Shown here in pieces: positions 50,021 to 60,200 of a stretch of 64,000 nt of DNA. Below the pieces are notes generated by a model, which had not been told where the DNA came from, searched no databases, and saw only the letters and a program-made list of their open reading frames with translations. Position 1 is the first letter of the stretch, and every line of letters starts with the position of its first letter. Source of the stretch: Maricaulis sp. (GTDB lineage: Bacteria; Pseudomonadota; Alphaproteobacteria; Caulobacterales; Maricaulaceae); assembly GCF_015665295.1 (NCBI RefSeq), contig NZ_JADFAJ010000007.1:1-64000 (forward strand), in the 5' to 3' direction. The position numbers and the translations under genes are program-made.

Positions 50021-51565
50021 TTGCCCAGCCAACCCAGCCGTTCCACGCTCAATGTTCGCAACGCCACACTGGACGATATACCGCGCATCATCGCACTCGT
50101 CGGCAAGGTCTACCCCGAGATGGGGGCCTATTCGGCGAGCATGCTGCAGGGCCAGATCAGCGTCTTCTCCGAAGGCCAGGTCGTGGTTGAATATGATGGC
50201 GACATTGTCGGTTATGCCGCCAGTTTCATCATTGACGGTGACACTGCGCTGAAACCCCACACCTGGGATGCCATCACCGGTGGCGGCTATGCCTCGCGTC
50301 ATAATCCCTAGGGTGAGTGGCTGTACGGCATGGAAGTCTGCGTCGATCCGGACCGACGGCGTCTGCGTATCGGCCAGCGCCTGTATGACGCCCGCAAGGA
50401 ATTGGCCGAGCGATACGAGCTGGAAGGCATTGTCTTTGGCGGACGGATGCCGAACTGGCAGCGCAAGCGCAAGCAGTTTCCGACCGCCAGGGCCTATCTT
50501 GACGCGGTCATGGCGCAGGAAGTCTCCGATCCGGTCATCCGGTTTCAGACCCGCATGGGGTTCGAGCCGATCGGTGTCCTCAAGGCCTATCTTCCCAGCG
50601 ACCGGGCGTCGCGCGGCTGGGCCAGCCACATGGTCTGGCGCAACCCCTATGCGGTCGAGCAGAAACTGAGTGCCAATGCGCCGCCGGGCGCCAAGGATAT
50701 CGTCCGCGTCGCGACCGTGCAGTTCCAGCAGCGCAAGGTCGAGAGCTTTGATGAATTCATCAGCAATATCGAGTATTTTGTCGATGTAACCTCGGATTAT
50801 CGCTGCGATTTCGTCGTCTTTCCCGAGCTCTTCACCCTGCAGCTCCTGGCGCTGGAAGAGACCCGTCTCTCGCCGGCCCAGTCGATCGAGCGCCTGACCG
50901 AATACACGCCGCACTTTGTCGAGAAAATGCGCGAGCTGGCGATCAGCTACAACATCAACATCATCGGCGGGTCACACCCGACCCGGACCGAGGATGATGA
51001 TATCCAGAATGTCGCATATGTCTTCCTGCGCGATGGCTCCGTCCACGCCCAGGAGAAGATCCATCCGACACCGTCAGAGCGGCATTGGTGGAATATTCTC
51101 GGCGGCGACGAGATCATCACCATCCCGACCGATTGCGGACCGATCGGCGTTCTGATCTGTTACGACAGCGAATTCCCGGAACTGGCCCGCAAGCTGGTTG
51201 ATGCGGGCGCCAAGCTGCTTTTCGTGCCCTTCTGTACCGATAATCGCCAGGGCTATCTGCGCGTGCGTTATTGCGCCCAGGCGCGGGCCATCGAGAACCA
51301 GTGCTATGTTGTGATGTCCGGTAATGTGGGAAATCTGCCAGGCGTGGAAAACATGGACATCCAGTATGCCCAGTCCTGCATCCTGACCCCGTGCGACTTC
51401 CGCTTCGCCCGCGACGGGATCGCGGCCGAATGCACCGAGAATGTCGAAACGGTCGCCATTGCGGATCTCGATCTGACCGATCTCGACTGGGCCCGCCAGG
51501 AGGGCACTGTCCGCAATCTGCGGGACCGTCGTTTCGATCTCTACAAGGTTGACTGGAAAAACTGA
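50021..51565 (+). pseudogene. Bifunctional GNAT N-acetyltransferase/carbon-nitrogen hydrolase with in-frame TAG at 50309-50311
   Basis: Same reading frame before and after the TAG: ...GGYASRHNP*GEWLYGMEVCVDPDRRRLRIGQRLY...; nitrilase motifs FPELF, EKIHPTPSE, GVLICYDSEFPE. Confidence 0.8.
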
Positions 51566-52053
51566 TGCCGATCACGGTGCGGCTCGCCGGGCGGGATGAT
51601 CTTGATCGCATTGACGCGATCGAGGCGGCCAGCTTCACGGCGGACCGGTTTCCGCGGCGCAATCTGGCCCGCATGCTGACCGGCGGACGCACCCGCTTCT
51701 TTCTGGCCGAGACCGAGGCCGGCAAGGGCGGCTATCTGGCCCTGAGCCTGAGGCGGCGCAGCCGGGTGGCACGCGTCTATTCACTGGCTGTCGATCCGGG
51801 CTCGCGGCGGCAGGGCGTCGCCGAGGCGCTTTTCGCCGCCGCCCGCGCCTGCGCTGACACGGAAGAATGCCGGGTGCTGCGGCTCGAGGTGCGGCCCTCG
51901 AACACGGCCGCTGTCAAATTATATGAACGTCTCGGATTTCACTTGCGTGACAGGCGAGTTGCCTATTACGAGGACGGCGAGACAGCCTTGGTTCTGGAGG
52001 CCCCGATCGGGACCGAATCCACGACCCTTCCAGCGGAGCATGGCCCATTGTGA
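51565..52053 (+). CDS. GNAT family N-acetyltransferase
   Basis: 'VYSLAVDPGSRRQGVAEALFAAA', 'LRLEVRPSNTAAVKLYERLGF'. Confidence 0.9.
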   Translation: MPITVRLAGRDDLDRIDAIEAASFTADRFPRRNLARMLTGGRTRFFLAETEAGKGGYLALSLRRRSRVARVYSLAVDPGSRRQGVAEALFAAARACADTEECRVLRLEVRPSNTAAVKLYERLGFHLRDRRVAYYEDGETALVLEAPIGTESTTLPAEHGPL

Positions 52054-53523
52054 GCGACTGGCTCATCCTCGTTGAATTTCCAGCACGAGACCCCACACAA
52101 AGTACTGCGCATTCGTGATTACCTGGCCAATCCAGGCCTGTTTACGCAGCGACGGCCCAACATCCTCAACCTCGCGCGCTCCTACGGCTATCAGACCCAA
52201 GGCTATTATGCGTCTCTCCTGGCTGAGGCGCGCGGCCACCGCATAGCGCCGACGGCACAGACCATGGTCGAGCTGTCGCGCAAGACGCTCTACGCCCAGG
52301 CCTTGCCCGAGCTGAATGCCGCCCTTGTCCGTGAACGCAGCGACGCATCGCCGCTTCCGGCCTCCCTGACCGTTGCCTTCGGCCGCGTCGACCAGCCCGG
52401 CCTCGGCCGGTTCGGCAAGCTCCTGTTCGACTGGTTCCGGGTTCCGGTTCTCGAGATCACGCTGAGCAAGTCCGGGCAGGGGATCGAACGCATCCGCCCG
52501 CTCGCGCCCAATGCCCTCAAGGGTGACGCCCGTGCTTTCTTTCTCGATGCGCTGGCGCATCACACGCAGCGCGGTTGGTCAGATCGCAAGGAAAGGGCGC
52601 CGGCGCGCTGGTCGCTGGCCGTCCTGACCGATCCGGCGGAAGAGATGCCGCCATCAAGGCCGTCTTCGTTGAAGCGCCTGGCGACAGTGGCGGCCCGCAT
52701 GGGAGTCGAGGTCGCACCCATCGGTCCCAATGATCTGGCCAGCCTCGCCGAGTACGACGCGCTCTTTATCCGCATGACCACGGCGATCGACAATGTCACC
52801 TACCGTTTCGCCCGTCGGGCGGAGCAGGAGGGCATGCCTGTGATTGATGACACCACCTCGATGATCCGCTGCACCAACAAGGTCTTCCTCAAGGAGTTGC
52901 TGGAGCTTGGCGGCGTGCCGGCGCCGCGCACCGAAGTGATCGACGAGAACCAGTCCCTCGACGGATTGATGGACCGGCTCGGCTCGCCGGTGGTGCTCAA
53001 GGCGCCGGACGGATCGTTTTCACGCTCCGTGCACAAGGTCGCCAGCGAAGCCGACCTCAAGGTTCGCGCGAAACAGCTTTTCGAGGATACCGCCCTCATC
53101 ATCGCCCAGGAATACCTGCCGACCAGTTTTGACTGGCGGGTCGGCGTGCTGGATGGCGAGGCGCTGTTCGCCTGCCAGTACAAGATGGCCAAGGGGCACT
53201 GGCAGATCATCAAGCATCTTGAAGGCGGCAAGGCGCTGGAAGGCGGCTCTGCCACATTCGACGTCGCCGATGCGCCGCCAGCCGTTATCGAGACAGCGCT
53301 GGCGGCGGCCCGCCTGATCGGACGCGGACTGTACGGCATTGATCTCAAGGAAACGCCTGACGGCGTCTATGTCATCGAGATCAACGACAATCCCAATCTC
53401 GAGAGTGACGTCGAGGGGCTGATCCTGAAGGACAAGCTCTGGGAGGCCATCATCAGCTGGTTCTCGCGTCGCCTCGAAGCGCGCATCGGCGCATCAGCAA
53501 GCGCGATCAGCCCGAAGGCCTGA
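52050..53523 (+). pseudogene. RimK-like ATP-grasp protein with apparent N-terminal frameshift (main ORF open from 52072, TTG)
   Basis: GTG at 52050 (GTGA overlap with upstream gene) gives VSDWLILVE, then the family sequence continues in another frame as NFQHETPHKVLRIRDYL; ATP-grasp body intact. Confidence 0.7.
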
Positions 53524-53540
53524 TCACGACACCGGATATC

Positions 53541-54023
53541 TCAGCGTACCGGGCCCTGCGCAGACCGTCTTGGCAGGTCCGGACCCGAAGCGAGTTCGAG
53601 CGCGGTGATCTGATAGGCGCCGACAAGATTGGCCGGCATCAAGCCGAGAGTCTGGCCGCGAACGCTGGCCGGCAGGACCAACTCGAACGTGTTTTCGCCT
53701 TCAGCCATGTCCCATTGCACCGAACGGCCGTTGGAAAACCCGGAGCCCTCGACAAAATGCGTGCCCGGCAGTTGAAGCTGGCCCCGGGCGTCGCCCGGCA
53801 GCGTGATGCGCATCCGCAGGCACACGGTTTCGCCGGCAAGCGCCTGCGGAACTTCCAGAGATATGAGCGGTGACCGGTTGTCGGAAACGGCTTGCCCGTT
53901 TTCACCGATGCTGACATTGCGCAGGCGGGTCGTGTCTTCGCCAAGGGGCAGAACCGTATCCTGCCAATTGCATTGCGCGGCGCGTTCCGCATTGCGGGCG
54001 AGAACCCACCGTCCAAACGGGGA
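53541..54023 (-). pseudogene. 5'-truncated remnant of an unidentified protein
   Basis: Open frame SPFGRWVLARNAERAAQCNWQDTVLPLGEDTTRLRNVSI... preceded by TGA; no ATG/GTG/TTG until 53825. Confidence 0.5.
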
Positions 54024-54149
54024 TCAGGTCGCCCTCGATCGACAAAGCGACAGACCGCAGGATCATCAATTATTAATGATTGGCACCTGTTGGGCCAGCG
54101 AGGCGACGCCCAAATAAATCATTGTTTTTTTAGGCCAATTTTCGCTTGA

Positions 54150-54237
54150 TGGCGGAGGGGGAGGGATTCGAACCCCCGGAACCTCGCGGTTCAACGGTTT
54201 TCAAGACCGCCGCAATCGACCACTCTGCCACCCCTCC
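54150..54237 (-). tRNA. tRNA-Ser (TGA), CCA encoded
   Basis: GGAGGGG acceptor, anticodon loop CTTGAAA, long variable arm, T-arm GGGGGTTCGAATCCCTC. Confidence 0.95.
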
Positions 54238-54341
54238 GGCATCCTCAATTAGACGGCTTGGCGGTCGAAGCGCAACTGTCGACATGCAGCTTACGCTCCT
54301 TTCACCATTCCGGGCTAAAAGATTGTCTGACGGATTTTCGG

Positions 54342-55292
54342 ATGCGGAGTGGGTGCGGCGTGCAAAAGTGGCGGCTTTATCTTGCTGGGCTGGCCTTGAG
54401 CCTGGTGGCGGCGTGTTCATCCACGCCGGACAATCTGCGTCATTATTCCGGCTCCGGATCGGGTACAAATGCGGCCCGAACATGGCAGCCCGCGAGCACC
54501 AGCTCGACGCGGGCAGGGTCTGCCGTTGATACGCGTGGGCTTATTGCCGCATCAAGTGATCATCAGAAGGTGGGGCGCCCCTACACGGTGGCCGGGCGGA
54601 CGTATCGGCCGACCCGCGACGACCGCTACGACGAGACCGGGATCGCATCCTGGTACGGACCGACCTTTCACGGTCGTCCGACCGCGAATGGCGAGACGTT
54701 CGACCAGCACGCCATGACGGCGGCTCACACCACATTGCCAATTCCCTCGATCGTCGAAGTGACCAATCTGGAAAACGGGCGTTCGGTAATTGTCCGCCTC
54801 AATGATCGCGGGCCCTTCGTGGACAATCGTCTGATCGACCTCAGTCGGGCCGCCGCGACAGAGCTTGACTTCATCGGCGCCGGCCTGGCGCATGTCCGCG
54901 TGCGCTATCTGGGGCCGGCGCATGAGGCAGGAACGCCGCCGGACCGGGTCTATCAGGCCAATGCCGATCCGGCGCCGGCACCGGCAGCCCCTCGGCTTGC
55001 GGCGGCGGAAGCGGCCACAATCGAGCCGACTCCGGCCTGGCAGCCGGCCAGCGCATCCACCGGCCGGTTTTCCCTGCAGCTTGGCGCGTTTTCCGATCCT
55101 GACAACGCCCAGACCTTCGCCCGGCGCCTCAATGGTGCCGGCGACGTGTGGGTCGAGTCGGGACGTTCCGACCGGGGACAGGTCTGGCGGGTCTTTTTCG
55201 GTCGCTGGCCTGATCGCAGCGCAGCCCAGACCGCACGCGGCTCACTGGCTGATTGGGGCATTTATGATGCCCGTATTGTCGCTCTGGACTGA
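54342..55292 (+). CDS. rlpA: RlpA-like septal lytic transglycosylase/lipoprotein with SPOR domain
   Basis: Lipobox VAACSS, '[34 protein letters not shown]', C-terminal SPOR '[21 protein letters not shown]'. Confidence 0.93.
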   Translation: MRSGCGVQKWRLYLAGLALSLVAACSSTPDNLRHYSGSGSGTNAARTWQPASTSSTRAGSAVDTRGLIAASSDHQKVGRPYTVAGRTYRPTRDDRYDETGIASWYGPTFHGRPTANGETFDQHAMTAAHTTLPIPSIVEVTNLENGRSVIVRLNDRGPFVDNRLIDLSRAAATELDFIGAGLAHVRVRYLGPAHEAGTPPDRVYQANADPAPAPAAPRLAAAEAATIEPTPAWQPASASTGRFSLQLGAFSDPDNAQTFARRLNGAGDVWVESGRSDRGQVWRVFFGRWPDRSAAQTARGSLADWGIYDARIVALD

Positions 55293-55403
55293 CGGCGCCA
55301 CTGCCGACTTCGTGCCCGCGGCGCTGGACGCCATCGTCTTGCCGCGCTTCAATGCTCACCTCGCCTCTAAGCAGTTCCGATTCCGGCCAGGGAGCGTATC
55401 GAC

Positions 55404-56549
55404 GTGCGCGTCATTTCTGTACTTGCCATCCTTCTTTCGCTCGTGATCACCGTGCCGCTTGCGGCACAGACCACGTTTCAGACCGACGCCAGCCACGCCG
55501 TCATACTTGACGCAGAAACCGGCGAAGTCCTGTTCTCGCGCAATGGCGATGAGGCCATGGCTCCCGCTTCGATGAGCAAGATGATGACCGTCCTGATGGT
55601 CATCGAGGCGCTGGAGGCCGGGTCACTGTCGCTCGACGATGAGCTGCCGGTATCCGAGCACGCATGGCGAACCGGTGGCGCGGCATCGGGCTCCTCGACC
55701 ATGTTCCTGGAAGTCAATTCCAGGGCCCGGGTCGAGGACCTGTTGCGCGGCATCATCATCCAGTCCGGCAATGACGCCTGCATTGTGGTGGCTGAAGCCA
55801 TTGGCGGCAGCGAGCAGGGCTTTGCTGACATGATGACCGACCGGGCACACGAGCTTGGCCTGACCAGTGCCAGCTTTGCCAATTCGACCGGCTGGCCACA
55901 CCCGGACCACCGCATCAGCGCCCTCGACCTGGCGCGCCTCGCGCGGATACTGATCGAAGATCATCCGGCGTATTACGGCATCTGGGCCGAACGCGAATTC
56001 ACCTATAACGGCATTCGCCAGTTCAACCGCAATCCGCTGCTGGGCGTGTTTTCCGGCGCAGACGGTCTGAAGACTGGTCATACCGAAGAAAGTGGCTACG
56101 GCCTCGTGGGCTCGGCGGAGCGCGATGGCGAGCGTCGCATCATCGTTTTCAACGGCATGGATTCCAATTCGTCGCGCGCCACCGAGGCCGAGCGCATGAT
56201 GCGGGCGGCCCTGTCTGACTATGGTCTCTACCGCCTGTTCGAGGCAGGCGAGCTGGTTGATCACCAGGCCGAGGTATTCATGGGAGAAACCGAGACCATT
56301 GCGCTTCGTGTCGATCGCGACATCACGGCCGGCCTGCACCGTCGCGCCCGGCGCGATCTGAGTGTCACGGTGAATTATGACGGCCCGCTGGTCGCCCCGA
56401 TCAATGCCGGTGATGTCGTCGGGACGCTGATCGTGGAAGCGCCGGATTATCCGCCACACGCGTATGATCTCGTCGCAGCGGAGAGCGTCGCCCGGAAAGG
56501 GCTGATGGGCCGCATCGGTGCCGCGCTCGCCCACATGCTGCGGGGCTGA
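55404..56549 (+). CDS. D-alanyl-D-alanine carboxypeptidase
   Basis: 'APASMSKMMTVLM' (SxxK), 'SGND' (SxN), 'DGLKTGHTEESGYGLVGSA' (KTG). Confidence 0.95.
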   Translation: MRVISVLAILLSLVITVPLAAQTTFQTDASHAVILDAETGEVLFSRNGDEAMAPASMSKMMTVLMVIEALEAGSLSLDDELPVSEHAWRTGGAASGSSTMFLEVNSRARVEDLLRGIIIQSGNDACIVVAEAIGGSEQGFADMMTDRAHELGLTSASFANSTGWPHPDHRISALDLARLARILIEDHPAYYGIWAEREFTYNGIRQFNRNPLLGVFSGADGLKTGHTEESGYGLVGSAERDGERRIIVFNGMDSNSSRATEAERMMRAALSDYGLYRLFEAGELVDHQAEVFMGETETIALRVDRDITAGLHRRARRDLSVTVNYDGPLVAPINAGDVVGTLIVEAPDYPPHAYDLVAAESVARKGLMGRIGAALAHMLRG

Positions 56550-56554
56550 ACCGC

Positions 56555-57190
56555 GTGGCCCCGGGGAAATTCATCACGCTGGAAGGCGGCGAGGGGGCCG
56601 GCAAGACCACGCTGATCGGCGGCTTGACCCAGAGCCTCGCCGACCGTGGCCTCGACGTGGTCGTGACCCGCGAGCCGGGCGGTACACCCGGCGCGGAATT
56701 GTTGCGCAATATTCTGCTCAATGGCGATGTTGAACGCTGGTCGTCCCGCGCCGAAGCCTTGCTGATGTATGCCGCGCGGGTCGATCATGTCGAGCGTTGC
56801 ATCAAGCCGGCGCTCGCCCGCGGTGCCTGGGTCCTGTGCGACCGCTTTGCCGACTCGACCCGGGCCTACCAGGGCGTCGGTGGCGGGTTGGGAGCCGACG
56901 AACTCGCCGAGCTCCAGCATTTTGCATTGGGAGCGTTTGCGCCCGACCTGACCCTGATCGTTGATCTTGATCCGGCCATCGGGCTGAAACGGACAATCCA
57001 GCGCGGCGAAAAGGCGACCCGGTTCGAGAAATTCGACGCCGGCTATCATGCCCGGCTTCGCCAGGCCTTTCTCGATATCGCAGCGGAAGCCCCGGAGCGC
57101 TGTGTCGTACTGGATGGGTCGCTGGCGCCGGAAGCGGTGATGACGGCCGCATTGACGGCGGTCGACACGCGCCTGACCGCATCGACATGA
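56555..57190 (+). CDS. tmk: Thymidylate kinase
   Basis: 'ITLEGGEGAGKTT', 'TREPGGTPGAE', 'DRFADSTRAYQG'; GTG start. Confidence 0.96.
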   Translation: MAPGKFITLEGGEGAGKTTLIGGLTQSLADRGLDVVVTREPGGTPGAELLRNILLNGDVERWSSRAEALLMYAARVDHVERCIKPALARGAWVLCDRFADSTRAYQGVGGGLGADELAELQHFALGAFAPDLTLIVDLDPAIGLKRTIQRGEKATRFEKFDAGYHARLRQAFLDIAAEAPERCVVLDGSLAPEAVMTAALTAVDTRLTAST

Positions 57191-58236
57191 GTACTGACCC
57201 GGATATCGGTTCCGACGTCCAGCCGGGCTGTCTGCCACCGCGCCAGCGCTATGACCTGTTCGGACATGACGACGCAGAGCAGGCCTTTGCCGATGCCTGG
57301 CAGAGCGGCCGCATGCATCACGCCTGGATGATTACCGGACCGCGCGGGGTCGGCAAGGCGAGCCTGGCCTGGCGCGCCGCCCGACGCGTCCTCGGCGCCC
57401 GCCCGATGCCGGAAGCCGGACCGCTGGGTGCCAGTGCCCAGGACCCGGTTTGCAAGCTGATCGAGTCACAGGCCACGCCCGATCTTCTGCTGCTGCGACG
57501 GCCCTGGGACGAAAAACGCAAACGCTGGCGCGGCGAAATCACGGTCGAGGAGGCCCGCCGGGCACCGCATTTTTTCGAGATGAGTTCCGGTGGTGGCGGC
57601 TGGCGCGTCTGTATTGTCGACAGCGCGGATGACATGAACAATAACGCCGCGAATGCGCTGCTCAAAACCCTGGAAGAGCCACCGCGTCGCGGTGTGCTCT
57701 TCCTTGTCACACATACGCCCGGTCGGTTGCCGGCCACGATCCGGTCTCGCTGCCGCCGCCTGACCCTGCGGTCACCAACGGTTGATGCGACGGCCCGCTG
57801 GCTTGAAGGAGCCGGCTTTGCGAGTGACGCCGGATCAGCGTTGGCGGCGTCGAAACTGGCGGGCGGCGCACCGGGGCGGGCCCTGACCCTGATTGCGGGC
57901 GGCGGGGTCGAGCTGGCGGCCGAGGTCAATCTGCTGGTTGATCGTGGCGCAGCCGCCAGCGATGCCGATATCCGCAAGATCGCCGAGCGTCTGAGCCTGA
58001 AGGGCCAGGAAGAAATGCGCGACCTTTTCTATGAGGTACTCGCCAATGCGATCCGCGGTCTGGCCCGTGACCGTGCAGAGGCCGGACGCGATGCGACGGA
58101 CTGGCTGGACAGCTGGCGTAATCTCAACGCGCTTGTCCGCGATGCCAACGCCCTCTATCTCGACCCCAGACAGACGATTTTGAGCGCGCTCGGCCAGGTC
58201 CGCGATGTCGCGCGCAAGGAAAAGGCCCGCGCCTAG
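57187..58236 (+). CDS. holB: DNA polymerase III subunit delta'
   Basis: 'MHHAWMITGPRGVGKASLAWRAAR', 'NNNAANALLKTLEEPP', 'TIRSRCRRL'. Confidence 0.95.
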   Translation: MSTDPDIGSDVQPGCLPPRQRYDLFGHDDAEQAFADAWQSGRMHHAWMITGPRGVGKASLAWRAARRVLGARPMPEAGPLGASAQDPVCKLIESQATPDLLLLRRPWDEKRKRWRGEITVEEARRAPHFFEMSSGGGGWRVCIVDSADDMNNNAANALLKTLEEPPRRGVLFLVTHTPGRLPATIRSRCRRLTLRSPTVDATARWLEGAGFASDAGSALAASKLAGGAPGRALTLIAGGGVELAAEVNLLVDRGAAASDADIRKIAERLSLKGQEEMRDLFYEVLANAIRGLARDRAEAGRDATDWLDSWRNLNALVRDANALYLDPRQTILSALGQVRDVARKEKARA

Positions 58237-58238
58237 AC

Positions 58239-59021
58239 ATGTTCATCGACAGTCACGTCAATCTGCACGGCGAACAATTCGCCGAGGATCTCGATGCGGT
58301 CATTGACCGGGCCCGCGCGGCCGGGGTCGGTCGCATGATCACCATCTGCTGTCAGCTGACTGATTTTGAAGCGGTTTCAGCCATTGCCGAAGCGCATCAC
58401 GATATCTGGTGCACGATCGGCGCGCATCCGCATCACGCCAAGGACCGGCCGGATATCAGCGCTGACGAGCTGATCGAGATTGCCCAGCATCCCAAAGTCG
58501 TCGGGATTGGCGAAACCGGGCTCGATTTTCACTACGGGTACTCGCCAAAAGAAGAGCAATTCCAATCCCTTCTGGCTCATGTTGAAGCAGCCCGCCGAAC
58601 CGATTTGCCGTTGATCCTGCACACGCGCGACGCCGATGAGGCGATGGCCGACCTGCTGGAAGCGGAGATGGGGAAGGGGGCGTTCCGCCCGCTCCTGCAT
58701 TGCTATACCGGCGGTGCGGAGCTGGCACGGCGCGCAGCCAGGCTGGGCGCTTACTTCGCGGCCTCGGGCATCATCACCTTCAAAAAGGCAGAGGATGTTC
58801 GTGCCGTTTTCCGGGACCAGGTCGCCGATGACCGCGTGATCGTCGAGACCGATTGCCCGTATCTCGCGCCGGTCCCGCATCGCGGACGTCGCTGTGAGCC
58901 GGCCTTCCTGCCGGATGTCGCACGCGGCCTGGCGGCCGTGAAAGGCTGGAGCGAGGCCGAGTGCGAGCAACGCACCACCGAGAATTTCTTCCGCCTGTTT
59001 GACCGGGTTCCGCGGCCGTGA
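58239..59021 (+). CDS. TatD family metal-dependent hydrolase
   Basis: 'FIDSHVNLHGEQF', 'GIGETGLDFHYGYSPKEEQ', 'ETDCPYLAPVPHRGRRCEPAFL'. Confidence 0.95.
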   Translation: MFIDSHVNLHGEQFAEDLDAVIDRARAAGVGRMITICCQLTDFEAVSAIAEAHHDIWCTIGAHPHHAKDRPDISADELIEIAQHPKVVGIGETGLDFHYGYSPKEEQFQSLLAHVEAARRTDLPLILHTRDADEAMADLLEAEMGKGAFRPLLHCYTGGAELARRAARLGAYFAASGIITFKKAEDVRAVFRDQVADDRVIVETDCPYLAPVPHRGRRCEPAFLPDVARGLAAVKGWSEAECEQRTTENFFRLFDRVPRP

Positions 59022-59869
59022 GCGGCGTCACCCGCCTGACCCTGCTGGGGACGGGGTCCTCCGGCGGTGTGCCGCGGGCCAATGGTGACTGGGGGGCCTG
59101 CGATCCCGCCAATCCGAGAAACCGCCGCCGTCGCTGTTCAGCGCTAATCGAACACGCGCAGACCCGTGTTGACCTTGAGGCCGGCGAGGCCGTGACGCGG
59201 GTTGTGATCGACACATCACCGGATTTTCGTGAGCAGATGTTGTCGGCCTCGGTAACGCGCATTGATGGTGTGGTGATGACCCACGATCATGCCGACCAGA
59301 CCCATGGCATTGATGACCTGCGGGCCTTTGCCTATCTCCAGCGCCAGCGCATTCCGGTCTGGATGGACAAGCCGACCGCAAAAACCCTGACCAGCCGGTT
59401 TGGCTATACCTTCGAGGCACCGGCCAATTCCGGCTATCCGCCGATCCTGGACCAGCGCGACATGCCGGACTTTGGCGAACCGGTTGTTATCGAGGGGCCG
59501 GGCGGTCCGGTCGGCATCATTCCGTTTGACCAGGAACATGGCCGGATCCGGTCATTGGGATTCCGGATCGGTCAGATCGCATACTCGGCCGACATCAATG
59601 GTCTGCCGGACACCAGCGCGGCGATCCTGTCCGGGATCGATTGCTGGGTGGTCGATGCCTTGCGCGACGAACCGCACCCGACACATTTTCATCTCGATGA
59701 CGCGCTCGCGGCGCTGCGCCGCGTCAACGCGCCGCTCGGTGTCCTGACCAATCTCCACATCACGCTGGATCATGCCGAGCTGGCAGCGCGATTGCCGGAC
59801 GGTGTCCGTCCGGGCCATGACGGGCTGGTGGTGGAAGAGGCCGACGGCGCTGTTTTGATCCGCGACTGA
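59018..59869 (+). CDS. MBL-fold metallo-hydrolase (PhnP-like)
   Basis: 'LLGTGSSGGVPRANGDWGACDPANPRNRRRRCSALIE', 'MTHDHADQTHGIDDLR'. Confidence 0.94.
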   Translation: MSGVTRLTLLGTGSSGGVPRANGDWGACDPANPRNRRRRCSALIEHAQTRVDLEAGEAVTRVVIDTSPDFREQMLSASVTRIDGVVMTHDHADQTHGIDDLRAFAYLQRQRIPVWMDKPTAKTLTSRFGYTFEAPANSGYPPILDQRDMPDFGEPVVIEGPGGPVGIIPFDQEHGRIRSLGFRIGQIAYSADINGLPDTSAAILSGIDCWVVDALRDEPHPTHFHLDDALAALRRVNAPLGVLTNLHITLDHAELAARLPDGVRPGHDGLVVEEADGAVLIRD

Positions 59870-59939
59870 TCGATCCGGCCCGGTTTTCCGGTCAAGGTCC
59901 GATTGGCTTGCCTGCCTCGGATCATCGTCAATTGTTTCT

Positions 59940-59955
59940 CATAATATTTATTATG
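59940..59955. other. Perfect AT-rich palindrome CATAATA-TT-TATTATG
   Basis: 7-bp arms, 2-bp spacer, in a 330-bp intergenic region. Confidence 0.6.
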
Positions 59956-60200
59956 CGCTATATTGATGTGCATGTCTGGCGCTCCATCGCGGCGCCCTGC
60001 TTTCGCGACAATCCAATTTATCTCATCCTTTTCATACGCTAAGGATGACTTCTTGCGGCTCCATATGAGCGCCGCCTTCGTTCGCGTGGTATGAGAGGTG
60101 CCGATTTTCTTCCTGCTTTAAGTATCGCTGGCGGGCTTACAGCACTGCAAATCGGATTATGGTCGCCGTGCAATCACCTTCGCCAGAATCCGGAGCCGTC

